Below the pieces are notes generated by a model. It was not told the DNA's origin. It was given only the letters and a program-made list of their open reading frames with translations, and did not search any database. A DNA stretch of 61,732 nucleotides, taken from the NCBI GenBank assembly GCA_020848545.1, contig JADLHZ010000010.1, positions 1 through 61,732 on the forward strand, in the 5' to 3' direction. A program made the position numbers and the translations under genes. This stretch comes from Deltaproteobacteria bacterium. Its GTDB lineage: Bacteria > Myxococcota > JADLHZ01. Of this stretch, positions 17,696 through 26,167 are shown piece by piece (position 1 is the first letter of the stretch; every line of letters starts with the position of its first letter).

Positions 17696-20659
17696 TTAGC
17701 TGACGATCTGCCCGGCATACGACGACGTGCGGTTGTACATCTCGATGCGCCGCTTGTCGGTGCCGTACGCGCCGGTCCACAGCGGGATGATCGCGTCGTT
17801 CCACGTTTGATCCGAGAGGTAGCGCGCGTTGTCGGCAAGCGCGAGCTCGTTCCAGATGTGATAGCCGCGAAAATCTCCGGTCATCGTATTCGCCGCGCCC
17901 GACGCCAAGCGCGAGTCGATGCCCGCCACCTGCATCAAGATCTGCTCGATGATGCACTGGTGCCGGCAGACGCCGCGCTTGATGTCGAGCAAGTTCTCGA
18001 GCGGCGTCGTTCCCCACCCCGAGAGCCCGTCGATGAGGTCGTGGTACTTCTTCGACGCCTCGTCCATCGTGCCTTCGCCTTTGTGCGCGGGGTACGTCAT
18101 CAGCGGCCGCATGTACGCTTGCAGCGCGCCGACGCACTCGCGCTGCGCTTTGGCGAGCTGCGCGGGCGTCAACGCGAGCAAGCTGCCGTCGCGCGGCAGA
18201 TACTTTTGGATGATCGGCTTCGCGCCGTCGATGAACGCCTGTAGCTTCGGCTGCTTCCTCACGTCGATGCGCACGTCCGAGAAGTCCGAGCCGTTCAAGT
18301 CGAAGTTGTGCGGGTTGTTCATCTCCTCGAGGTTTTTCAGAGTCAGCGACGCCTTCACCTCGACGCCGTCCGTGTTCTTGTAGCTGACGGTGTAGTGCCC
18401 GCTGGCGTCGTAGCTCTCGATCTTCGCTTGCAGCACTTGGTGCTTCGTCGAGAACGGCTTCCCTTCGACCGGCTGGTTCGTCGACGACTTCGGATCGGCG
18501 TAGCGGATGTCGATGAGATCGCCCACGGCATACGTCGTCTGCAGCGGCCAGCCGCTCGGCGCGAGCGCTGGCGCCACCGACACGTCGAAGGTGCCGTCCG
18601 TCTTCACCTTCGCGCTGAACAGCGTTTGCGAGAGCTTCGCGCGGCACGGCGAGATCGCACCATCGGACGCCTGGTTGAACATGCCGACGCCCTTCACCTC
18701 GAAGACGAACTGATCGTGCGCGCCGGACTTGCCTTGCGCGTGCACGGTGATCGCGCGGTCGGGGTAGCGCTGCGCGAGGAGCGTGATCGGGCCTTTGCCT
18801 TCGGCGGTTTGCTGCGCGATCACGTCGAGCAGCTCGGCCGCTTGCGACGCACGTTGGCCCCAGCGCTCCGGCATCCACTCGTAGCTCATCTTGGTCTTGT
18901 CGATCGCGCTCGAGACGTTGCGGCCGACGCTGGCGTAAAAGTCACCGAGGCCGACTTGCTTGCCGTTGATCGTGCACAGCGGGACGGCTTTTCCCTGCAC
19001 GATGAAGCCGGCCATGCGCCCGAGCTTGTTGAAGTCGAAGACGGTCGCGCCCGGCCAGTTCTGCGCGTAGGTGTCGATCACTTTGGCGAGCTGGGCTTCG
19101 CCCGCGGCGTCGATCTTGCCGCCATTCGCAAGCGCGATCACCTTCAGCGCGCCGCCGATGTTCGCCACGCTCAGCTCGGAGCGCAGATACTTTTCCAGGA
19201 TGCCGCAAAGCTGCGTGGCGGCGCCGGCCGAGAGCGGAATGCCGTCATAGCTCGGCGGCGTCGCGCGCAAGGACGAGAGGCGCGGCTGCAGCTCGGCGTT
19301 CACCGCTGAAAACGCCTGGCGCAGCTCGCTCTGCAACGCCCAGGTGTCGATCATGTGATCCTTGTTGTCGCCCTTCCGCTCGAACGCACGCGTCGTCGTC
19401 GTCTTGAACAGCTCGAACGCCGCCGGCGTGAGCGTGCCGAACATCTGCTGAGCGTTCTTCAAGCCTCCAGCGAAGGAGGCGAGCGCGCTCTGGTTCTTGA
19501 TGCCGGGGAGGATCGTCTCGAGGTACTTCGCTTGGTCGGCGCTGAGCGCGACGCCTTCGAGCGACGGATTGGCCGCTTGCAGCTGCGGCAGCACCTTCGC
19601 CAGCAAGCGCTTGTTCGCGTGCTGCGCGGCGTTGGCGACGGCTTGGTCGCCGAAGCTGCCGAACACGAAGACGAACTGCTGCGAGCCGTCGAGGTAGGTC
19701 TCGAGATCCTGCAGCGCTGCCGCGGCTTCCTCGTCGGCGAGGCCGTAGACGTCGTCGACTTGATCGTACTGCTGCAACGCGGTCGTGAAGTTCGTGATCG
19801 CGGTGCCGTCCTTGCTGAACGCGAGGCCGACGAGCCCGACTTGCGCGCCAAGGCCGGTCTTCTGCATGCCGCGATCGAACGCGGCCAGGAGCTCGGCCGA
19901 GACCGCCGGCTGATTCAGCGCGGCCTTCTTCGTCTGCTGCGCAGCGTCGAGCGTAGCGCCGTCCAACGCGCGGACGATCAGCGCCTGGAGCAGCGGCGCC
20001 GGCGCCTTGTCGTAAAGGCCGAGGAGCTTGTCCACTTGCGCGGGCGTCAAGCTCTTCGCCGATGTCGCGAGGGCGGCAAATGTCGCCGTCGCAGCCACGG
20101 TCTTGCGATATTTCCCCGCCGAGCCGGTCTCGATCGGCAGCGTGCCCTCGACCGCCGAGAGCAACCCATCGAACAAGCGCGCCTTGCTCGCCGGCAGCAA
20201 GCTGTCGAGCTGCCCGGGGCGCGCGATCGCGAACAGCGCGTTCAACGCCGCGTCGTTCACCGGCGCCGTGAGATCGATCTTCTTCTCGTCGAGGAGCAGG
20301 CGGCCGTTGCCGTCGACCGCGACCTTCTCGCCAGAGAACGCCGTCTTGTTGAGCACGTCGCCGATCTGCCCGACTTTCAAGGCGCTCAGCCAATCCATCG
20401 AACCATCGGGCTTTCTTGCCTTCGTGCGATCGAGCGGCAGCGCCTTCACCTTGTCCAAGCGGCCGAGGAAGTCGTTGACCGTCTTTTGCGCTTCAGCGGT
20501 GCCAACCTCGAGCGCATCCGCCGGGGCCGCCGTGACCGCGATCTTCAGCTCGCTCACGATCTCTTCGACGTCCTCCGGCTTCGCCTCCTTCAAGACCTCT
20601 TCGGCCTCGGTGGACGATAGCTGGCGGTCGGCGAGCTTCGCTTTCATGTCGATCGGCAT
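17696..20659 (-). CDS. Large protein with C-terminal transglutaminase-like domain
   Basis: A 987-residue protein with no signal peptide or membrane segment. The first ~600 residues are helical with many Leu/Ala (for example DKLLGLYDKAPAPLLQALIV) and match no family I recognise. The C-terminus has the Cys-His-Asp triad of the transglutaminase-like fold: GVCRHQC (about residue 894), YHIWNEL (about 932) and YLSDQTW (about 949). Enzymes of this fold act as amidases, peptidases or crosslinkers. A middle region starting about residue 690 (SGWPLQTTYAVGDLIDIRYA) looks like an all-beta domain. Starts at 20659 or 20647 are equivalent. No coupled neighbour; the divergent region with other genes lies downstream. 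It could be a secreted enzyme using a non-classical route, but this is only a guess. Confidence 0.85.
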   Translation of the reverse strand: MPIDMKAKLADRQLSSTEAEEVLKEAKPEDVEEIVSELKIAVTAAPADALEVGTAEAQKTVNDFLGRLDKVKALPLDRTKARKPDGSMDWLSALKVGQIGDVLNKTAFSGEKVAVDGNGRLLLDEKKIDLTAPVNDAALNALFAIARPGQLDSLLPASKARLFDGLLSAVEGTLPIETGSAGKYRKTVAATATFAALATSAKSLTPAQVDKLLGLYDKAPAPLLQALIVRALDGATLDAAQQTKKAALNQPAVSAELLAAFDRGMQKTGLGAQVGLVGLAFSKDGTAITNFTTALQQYDQVDDVYGLADEEAAAALQDLETYLDGSQQFVFVFGSFGDQAVANAAQHANKRLLAKVLPQLQAANPSLEGVALSADQAKYLETILPGIKNQSALASFAGGLKNAQQMFGTLTPAAFELFKTTTTRAFERKGDNKDHMIDTWALQSELRQAFSAVNAELQPRLSSLRATPPSYDGIPLSAGAATQLCGILEKYLRSELSVANIGGALKVIALANGGKIDAAGEAQLAKVIDTYAQNWPGATVFDFNKLGRMAGFIVQGKAVPLCTINGKQVGLGDFYASVGRNVSSAIDKTKMSYEWMPERWGQRASQAAELLDVIAQQTAEGKGPITLLAQRYPDRAITVHAQGKSGAHDQFVFEVKGVGMFNQASDGAISPCRAKLSQTLFSAKVKTDGTFDVSVAPALAPSGWPLQTTYAVGDLIDIRYADPKSSTNQPVEGKPFSTKHQVLQAKIESYDASGHYTVSYKNTDGVEVKASLTLKNLEEMNNPHNFDLNGSDFSDVRIDVRKQPKLQAFIDGAKPIIQKYLPRDGSLLALTPAQLAKAQRECVGALQAYMRPLMTYPAHKGEGTMDEASKKYHDLIDGLSGWGTTPLENLLDIKRGVCRHQCIIEQILMQVAGIDSRLASGAANTMTGDFRGYHIWNELALADNARYLSDQTWNDAIIPLWTGAYGTDKRRIEMYNRTSSYAGQIVS

Positions 20660-20700
20660 GCCGCGTTATCGGGGCACGGCGCGAAAGCGTTTCCTCCCTC

Positions 20701-21300
20701 TCAACGTGACGCAGGCGTCCAGGTGCACTCGAAATCGTGGGCATCGTCGCCCTTCGACATGCAGGCGATCTCTCGGCCTTCGTCGCTCACGCGGCAGCCT
20801 ATCTGCGCCATCGTGCTGATCATCCAGCCTTCCATCAGCCGGCAGTGCAGCGGCTCCATGTGCTTGAAGTCCGAGATGCGGACGATCGTGCGCAAGGGCT
20901 CCCACGCGATCGCCTGCATCTTGCCTGCGTTTCGGTAGTACACTGGCCAGATCTTCTCGCACGAACGGATCAGCCGCTCGGCGCTCGCCATCATCGCGTA
21001 GAGCTTGAAGATCGAGCCGAGATCGCGCTCGCCCGCGGCGATGCCTAGCTTGCGCGCGTAACGCCCGTCACCGGTGCCGAAGGTCTTCTCGGCCGCGCGC
21101 AACACGTCTGCGTAGGCCGTGTAGGCGTACCACTTGCGCGCGACGAGCGCCGTCTCGAAGGTGCGCTGCGTGCTCGCATCGGTCGCAGCGAGCACCTGCT
21201 TGAAGGCGTCCGGGCCGTGGCTCTTCTTCAAATGGCTAATGAGGCCGAGAAGGGCGCGGCCGCTGGCTTCGGCAATGTTCTGGTCGCCCATCGTCCTCAT
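20701..21300 (-). CDS. Small V4R/HNOB-like protein (DUF2378 / TIGR02265-like)
   Basis: A 199-residue soluble protein with two helices at the N-terminus, then an alpha/beta domain including YADVLRAAEKTFGTGDGRYARKLG and ending in Cys-containing strands (GCRVSDEGREIACMSKG, CTWTPASR). The pattern 'HGPDAFKQVL...RTFETALVARKWYAY' and the helix-rich, ~180-residue length remind me of the Myxococcales family DUF2378 (TIGR02265) and of V4R/heme-NO-binding-like small-molecule domains. The match is not certain. The start is ATG 21300, with ATG 21291 possible. It shares a ~100-nt divergent promoter region with the GH31 gene. Confidence 0.75.
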   Translation of the reverse strand: MRTMGDQNIAEASGRALLGLISHLKKSHGPDAFKQVLAATDASTQRTFETALVARKWYAYTAYADVLRAAEKTFGTGDGRYARKLGIAAGERDLGSIFKLYAMMASAERLIRSCEKIWPVYYRNAGKMQAIAWEPLRTIVRISDFKHMEPLHCRLMEGWMISTMAQIGCRVSDEGREIACMSKGDDAHDFECTWTPASR

Positions 21301-21401
21301 GTGTAGTCGCTCGCAGTGAAGGCAGCAAACTGTTGTGCAAGGGTGACCGTTCGGTCGCGCTTCTCAGAGGCCGGCGTGGCGATGGCCGATATCCGCCCGG
21401 C

Positions 21402-23489
21402 ATGCCGCTGCGAGCGATCGTCGATGAAGAACGAGAAGATGAAGCGCCATGGCTCAGGTGGCAAACGCTCGACGGCGGCCTCGTCTTTCAGCGCCCAAGA
21501 GACAGCGTCGTCTACGGCTTCGGCGCCGCCACCGGTGAAGCGACGCGCAACCGCGCCACGTTTCGGGTGCTCACGCAGGACACGCTGATGTTCGGCATCG
21601 CCGGCGCCGCCTTCACGGCGCATCCGTTCTTCGTCGTGCGGTCGCGCGCCGGGTGCGTCGGCGTGTTGATCGACACGACGCTGCCGCTCGCGGTGCGCTG
21701 CGAGGAGGAGCGTGTCGTCATCACGCCGCTCGCCGGCGATACGCCGCTGCCGGTCGTGGTCTTCAGCGGAACGCCCAAAGAGATCCTCGACGCCTACACG
21801 ATGCGCACCGGCCGCCCGTTCATGCCGCCGCTCTGGGCGCTCGGCTTTCACCAGTCGCGGTGGTCCTACAAGAGCCAACGGCGCGTGCTCGCGATCGCTC
21901 GGCGCATGCGTCGCGAGCAAGTGCCGTGCGACGCCATCTACCTCGACATCCATTATATGGACCGCTTTCGAGTGTTCACCTGGCACCCGCGGCGCTTTCC
22001 CGATCCCGAGCGCATGCACGACGAGCTACAGGCGCTCGGCCTCCGCACGATGGCGATCGTCGATCCCGGCGTCAGCGCGAGCGACTACTGGGTGTACAAG
22101 GACGGCCTCGCCGGCGAGATGTTCTGCAAGCGCTCGGACGGCCGCGTGTACATGGGCAAAGTGTGGCCGGGCGAGACGGCGTTTCCGGACTTCTCGCGCG
22201 AAGCCGTGCGCGACTGGTGGGCGAGCCATCACCGCGCGCTCTTCGACAGAGGCGTCTCCGGCATCTGGAACGACATGAACGATCCGACGCTGAAGGTGGG
22301 CGTCGACTACGATCCGCTGCGCGAAGATCTCCTGCAGTCCGGTGCCCCGCACGCGCGCTCGCGAAATTTGTACGCGAACCACATGGCGATCGCGACGCGC
22401 GCTGCCTTTTCTGAAGCGCGCCCGAATGAACGGCCGTTTCTGCTCACGCGCTCGGGCACGACCGGCATCCAGCAACACGCCGCCGTGTGGACCGGCGACA
22501 ACCTCTCGACGTGGGCCCACCTGAACGAAGCGCTGCACCGCGTGAAGAACCTGGGCCTCTCGGGCGTTCCCTTCTGCGGCGCCGACGTCGGCGGCTTTGG
22601 CGGCCGGCCCGGAAAATGGGGAGCGGTGAAGCTGCACGTGCCGCGCGAGCTCATGGGCCGTTGGATCGAGCTCGCCGCGCTCATGCCGCTGATGCGCATG
22701 CACACCGTGCTCGTGTCGCCGAGCCAAGAGCCGTGGAGCTTCGGCCGCCGCATCCTCGCGCTCGCGAAGAAGCACATCCGCCGGCGCTACCGTTTGCTGC
22801 CGTATCTTTATGCGCAGCTGTACGCCGCGCATGTGTCGGGCGCGCCGGTCGTGCGTCCGTTGTGGTTCGACGACGCATCTGTCCCGCTCGACGTTGGCGA
22901 TGACCAGTTCATGTGCGGCCCGGCGTTGCTGGCGGCGCCTGTGCTCGCGGCGAAGACAACGCAGCGCAGCGTGTATCTGCCACCCGGCGAGTGGTTCGAC
23001 TACGAGACGGGCGCACCCCACTCGGGTGAAACGAGCGTCACGGCGCCGCTCGGTGTGTCGCCGCTCTTCGTGCGCGCCGGCGCCGTGATCCCGTGCTTCA
23101 GAGCGGCCGACACTTCGGATCTTTCGCGCACGGGGCCGCTCCGCCTCGAAGTCTACGCACCGAACGCTCCCGGTCCGTTGTTCGGCGAGATGTACTTGGA
23201 CGACGGTCTCTCGGCGACGCCCGGCGCGTTTCGCTTGGTGCGTTTTTCAGGCGCGCTGGATCGCGACGGCATGCTGACGCTCACCTTGCACACCGAGCAC
23301 AACGGCTTCGTGCCGCCGCAAGCGACGCTGCAAATCGCGGTGCCCGAGCGCTTCTGCAGGCTCACGGGGGCGTCGCTCGATCACGGCGCCGTCCTCCAGC
23401 TGTCGACCGAGGATCGCCCGCAGCGCATGCGCATCTACGACGTGGCGATCGACACGACGCAGGTCCGCTTCGTCGCGGTGGGTCGATGA
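21402..23489 (+). CDS. Glycoside hydrolase family 31 alpha-glucosidase
   Basis: A 695-residue retaining alpha-glycosidase. The nucleophile motif GIWNDMNDPT (Asp near residue 290) and the acid/base motif WTGDNLSTW (about residue 363) are intact, as are 'MPPLWALGFHQSRWSYKS' and 'LPYLYAQLYAAH' of GH31. There is no signal peptide, so it is probably cytoplasmic and acts on oligosaccharides such as maltose or isomaltose derivatives. ATG 21402 is the first plausible start; upstream in-frame starts lie in the divergent promoter. Its stop overlaps the FadL-like gene by 4 nt. Confidence 0.94.
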   Translation: MPLRAIVDEEREDEAPWLRWQTLDGGLVFQRPRDSVVYGFGAATGEATRNRATFRVLTQDTLMFGIAGAAFTAHPFFVVRSRAGCVGVLIDTTLPLAVRCEEERVVITPLAGDTPLPVVVFSGTPKEILDAYTMRTGRPFMPPLWALGFHQSRWSYKSQRRVLAIARRMRREQVPCDAIYLDIHYMDRFRVFTWHPRRFPDPERMHDELQALGLRTMAIVDPGVSASDYWVYKDGLAGEMFCKRSDGRVYMGKVWPGETAFPDFSREAVRDWWASHHRALFDRGVSGIWNDMNDPTLKVGVDYDPLREDLLQSGAPHARSRNLYANHMAIATRAAFSEARPNERPFLLTRSGTTGIQQHAAVWTGDNLSTWAHLNEALHRVKNLGLSGVPFCGADVGGFGGRPGKWGAVKLHVPRELMGRWIELAALMPLMRMHTVLVSPSQEPWSFGRRILALAKKHIRRRYRLLPYLYAQLYAAHVSGAPVVRPLWFDDASVPLDVGDDQFMCGPALLAAPVLAAKTTQRSVYLPPGEWFDYETGAPHSGETSVTAPLGVSPLFVRAGAVIPCFRAADTSDLSRTGPLRLEVYAPNAPGPLFGEMYLDDGLSATPGAFRLVRFSGALDRDGMLTLTLHTEHNGFVPPQATLQIAVPERFCRLTGASLDHGAVLQLSTEDRPQRMRIYDVAIDTTQVRFVAVGR

Positions 23490-24793
23490 GGCTCACGCTG
23501 CTCGTGGCGCTCTCTTTGGCGGCGCGAACGGCGTTCGCAGGCGCCGCGCTTCCGGCCGAGATCGAGGTCGTCGGCCAAAGTCTCGGTGGAGCGACGATCG
23601 CCTCGCCCGAGACGCTCGGCGCCGCGTGGTACAACCCGGCGGCGCTCGCGGGGCAAAGCGGCTTGCGCCTGCAGCTCGAAGGCGGCGTGCAGTACAGCCC
23701 GGTCGTCTTCGAACGCGCGCAAGATGTGCATCGCTATCCACCCGCGCCGAACCTCGCGCCGTTCAACCCGGCGTTCTTCGGAGCGCTGAGCTACGACTTC
23801 GGCGTCGAGAACCTGAGCGTGTGCGTCGCCGTGTACTCGCCGGTCGCGGGTCACTACGCCTACGCGGAGCGCGGGCCGCAGCGTTACAGCTTGGTCGCCG
23901 CCGATCACTTCATGCTCACGATCCACGCCGGCGTCGCCTACAAAGTGAGCATCTTCTCGTTCGGCGTGATGCTCGGTGACACGATGGTCGGCTCGTCGCT
24001 GAAGACGACGATCTCGGGCGCGCTCGCGGGCGACATCGAGGATCCCGCGTTTGCGATCCCGGTGTCGGTGTCGCTCTTCGATGCGTTCTCGCCGAGCTTC
24101 AACTTCGGCGTGCGCGTGGAGCCTTCGCCTTGGCTCGCGTTCGGCGCGTCGTTTCAACCACCCTACGACGCCACTTTGTTCGGCACCGCGCAGATCACCA
24201 TGCCCGACGCGCTCGCGTTCATCGTGCCGGAGGGCGATCGCGTGCGCGTCGACATGAAGATGCCGTTCACGCTGCGCATTGGGGCGAAGGCGCGGCCGCT
24301 GCCCTGGCTCGCCCTGGACGCAGCGTTCGTCATGCAAGGCTTCTCGAGCTACAAAGAGCTCCGCGTGCAGCCCGAGATCCGCGTGCTCGATCAACCGCTC
24401 CCCGAGATCGTGCTCGACAAGAGCTTCCGTGACACCTACTCGGCGCGGCTCGGGATCGAAGCGCGGCCTTTCCAGTGGCTCGCGCTCCGCGCCGGCGTCG
24501 CCTACGAGAGCACAGGCGTGCGGCCGGAGGTCTTCGATCTCGGCGCGCCCGACGCGAACAAAGTGTGGCTCACCGCCGGCGCCGGCGTGCGCTTCGGCAT
24601 CGTCAGCGTCGACGTCTCGTACATGCACATGTTCGCGCCTGCGGTCGTGACCAACAGCTCGCGGGTGAGCGTAGGTCCGCTCGTCGACTTCTCCTCGGCC
24701 GAGCCACGGATCATCGGCAACGGTGTCTATCGCTTCGGCATGGAGGTGTTTCACCTCGGCGTCGGCATCGTGTTGTTCGAGCGTCCCCGATGA
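23486..24793 (+). CDS. FadL/OmpP1-family outer-membrane transporter
   Basis: A 435-residue precursor with a signal peptide (LTLLVALSLAARTAFA), then 'PETLGAAWYNPAALAGQSG', the conserved N-terminal hatch motif of FadL/TodX porins for hydrophobic substrates. The rest is a run of alternating beta strands ending in an aromatic-rich C-terminal strand (GVYRFGMEVFHLGVGIVLF), typical of a barrel. It imports long-chain fatty acids or other hydrophobic molecules. It is joined by ATGA overlaps to both the GH31 gene upstream and the hydrolase gene downstream. Confidence 0.9.
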   Translation: MRLTLLVALSLAARTAFAGAALPAEIEVVGQSLGGATIASPETLGAAWYNPAALAGQSGLRLQLEGGVQYSPVVFERAQDVHRYPPAPNLAPFNPAFFGALSYDFGVENLSVCVAVYSPVAGHYAYAERGPQRYSLVAADHFMLTIHAGVAYKVSIFSFGVMLGDTMVGSSLKTTISGALAGDIEDPAFAIPVSVSLFDAFSPSFNFGVRVEPSPWLAFGASFQPPYDATLFGTAQITMPDALAFIVPEGDRVRVDMKMPFTLRIGAKARPLPWLALDAAFVMQGFSSYKELRVQPEIRVLDQPLPEIVLDKSFRDTYSARLGIEARPFQWLALRAGVAYESTGVRPEVFDLGAPDANKVWLTAGAGVRFGIVSVDVSYMHMFAPAVVTNSSRVSVGPLVDFSSAEPRIIGNGVYRFGMEVFHLGVGIVLFERPR

Positions 24794-25584
24794 TCTTCGT
24801 GCTCTTCGCACCTTTGTTGCCGCTCGCGCTCTACGCCGTCGCGCTCTGTGTGGCGTACGCGTGGCGGCGCGCACGTTACAAAGAGGGACCGCATCCGGGC
24901 GTGCTGCGTCTGGTGCGCCTGATCGGCGGCGAAGCTTTCGCGCAGTGGCGCATGCTCGGCTGGGCGCTGCTCCTCCGCGGCGATCGCTTGCCCGCGCGCG
25001 ACGGCGTGCCGGTGTTGCTCGTGCACGGCTTCAGCACGAACGGCTACAGCATGTGGCGGCTGCGACGGGCGTTTCACATAGCCGGCCGCGCGACGCTGGC
25101 GCCGAGCCTCGGTCTTCCTGGACGTTCGTTGTCGGCGTATGCGCAGCCGATCATCGCAGCGATGGAGCGCGCCGAGCGGGTCGACGTCGTTTGTCACTCG
25201 CTCGGCGGCGTCGCGTTCGCGGTGGCGCTCTCTGAGCGGCCGGATCTCGCCGAGCGCGTGCGCAGCGTCGTCCTCATCGCGAGCCCGCTCGCCGGAACGC
25301 GCAGCCTATGGAGGCGGGTGCCGCTGCCGGAGGTCCGCGCGCTGCTCCCCGGCGCAACGCTGCCCAACTTGGGCGCCTTGCTCCCGCACGCGAGCATCGC
25401 CACGGTGGCGACGCCCTACGACGTGATGATCTATCCGATCGCGTCGACGCAGCTCGCGGGCGCCGAGCACCATGTGATCGAGGTGGGCCACGCCGATCTC
25501 GTGGTCGATCGCCGCGCGGTCGCGCTCGTGCTCGGGCTCGTCGTAAGCCTCACCAGAGAACCGACACCAGCTCCGCGTCGGTGA
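24790..25584 (+). CDS. Alpha/beta-hydrolase, lipase-like
   Basis: A 264-residue protein with one N-terminal membrane helix (VLFAPLLPLALYAVALCVAYAW) and a lipase/esterase core: oxyanion motif LLVHGFSTNGYSMW, nucleophile elbow VCHSLGGVA, and catalytic His in IEVGHADL. It resembles triacylglycerol lipases and acyltransferase-like hydrolases; the substrate is not deducible. The position next to FadL makes fatty-acyl esters plausible. Its last 35 nt overlap the antisense 3' end of the VapC gene at 25550. Confidence 0.88.
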   Translation: MIFVLFAPLLPLALYAVALCVAYAWRRARYKEGPHPGVLRLVRLIGGEAFAQWRMLGWALLLRGDRLPARDGVPVLLVHGFSTNGYSMWRLRRAFHIAGRATLAPSLGLPGRSLSAYAQPIIAAMERAERVDVVCHSLGGVAFAVALSERPDLAERVRSVVLIASPLAGTRSLWRRVPLPEVRALLPGATLPNLGALLPHASIATVATPYDVMIYPIASTQLAGAEHHVIEVGHADLVVDRRAVALVLGLVVSLTREPTPAPRR

Positions 25585-25951
25585 TCTTCGCATCGCGAGA
25601 GATCAAGGTCAGCCGATGCCGGCGCGCCGTAGCGACGATCAACCGATCAAAGGGATCGCCTTGCGCCAACGCGAGGTGCGCCGCATCGGCGGCGATCTCG
25701 CCGTCAATCGGCAGAACCACGAGACGCTGAGCGAGGTCGCCAAGAAAAACTGCCGCGGAAGGCGCCAGCGAGATTGTGCCTTTGCGATCGAGCTGCGCAA
25801 GCTCGAAGAGCGAGACGTCGGACATCGCGAGCTGCCCGGCCGCCGCTCGCGTCAGTGCGCGACGAGCTTTCTTGCCGAGCTTTGGACTGTCGATCACGAG
25901 CCAAAGCGCAGCGTGAGTGTCGAGAAGAAACTTCAAAGACCAGCCTTCCAT
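25550..25951 (-). CDS. PIN-domain toxin (VapC type)
   Basis: A 133-residue PIN protein of the 'LLDTHAALWL' subgroup. Acidic residues are in place: Asp11 (LLDTH), Glu50 (LFELA), Asp102 (PFDRL) and Asp120 (ISRDAK). The start lies 19 nt inside the antitoxin gene. A GTG at 26011 would add about 20 residues overlapping the antitoxin further and is unlikely. Convergent with, and overlapping, the hydrolase gene by 35 nt. Confidence 0.92.
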   Translation of the reverse strand: MEGWSLKFLLDTHAALWLVIDSPKLGKKARRALTRAAAGQLAMSDVSLFELAQLDRKGTISLAPSAAVFLGDLAQRLVVLPIDGEIAADAAHLALAQGDPFDRLIVATARRHRLTLISRDAKITDAELVSVLW

Positions 25952-26154
25952 TCGCCCGAGGTCCTGGTTCTCGCCTGGAGGCCGTAGTCGCCCGCGCGAC
26001 CGCGCATGCACCCAAGCAGCGTCTTCCCTGAGACCGGCTCTGCGATGAGCAGCAGATTTCCTTGCCGCGTCTCGATGACGACCCGCTCTCCGTTCAACGC
26101 AGCGCGTTTCACGCGCGGGAACTCTCGCAGCAACACCGTGACGCTCGTCTTCAT
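25933..26154 (-). CDS. Phd/YefM-type antitoxin
   Basis: A 73-residue protein: an N-terminal Phd fold (TSVTVLLREFPRVKRAALNGERVVIETRQGNLLLI) and a short basic tail. It is the partner of the downstream VapC toxin, whose start lies within its last codons. ATG 26154 is used. The ORF would repress its own operon promoter, which must lie within the 13 nt to the permease gene or beyond, so the promoter may overlap the 3' end of that gene. Confidence 0.85.
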   Translation of the reverse strand: MKTSVTVLLREFPRVKRAALNGERVVIETRQGNLLLIAEPVSGKTLLGCMRGRAGDYGLQARTRTSGEWKAGL

Positions 26155-26167
26155 ATCTGATCTTTTA

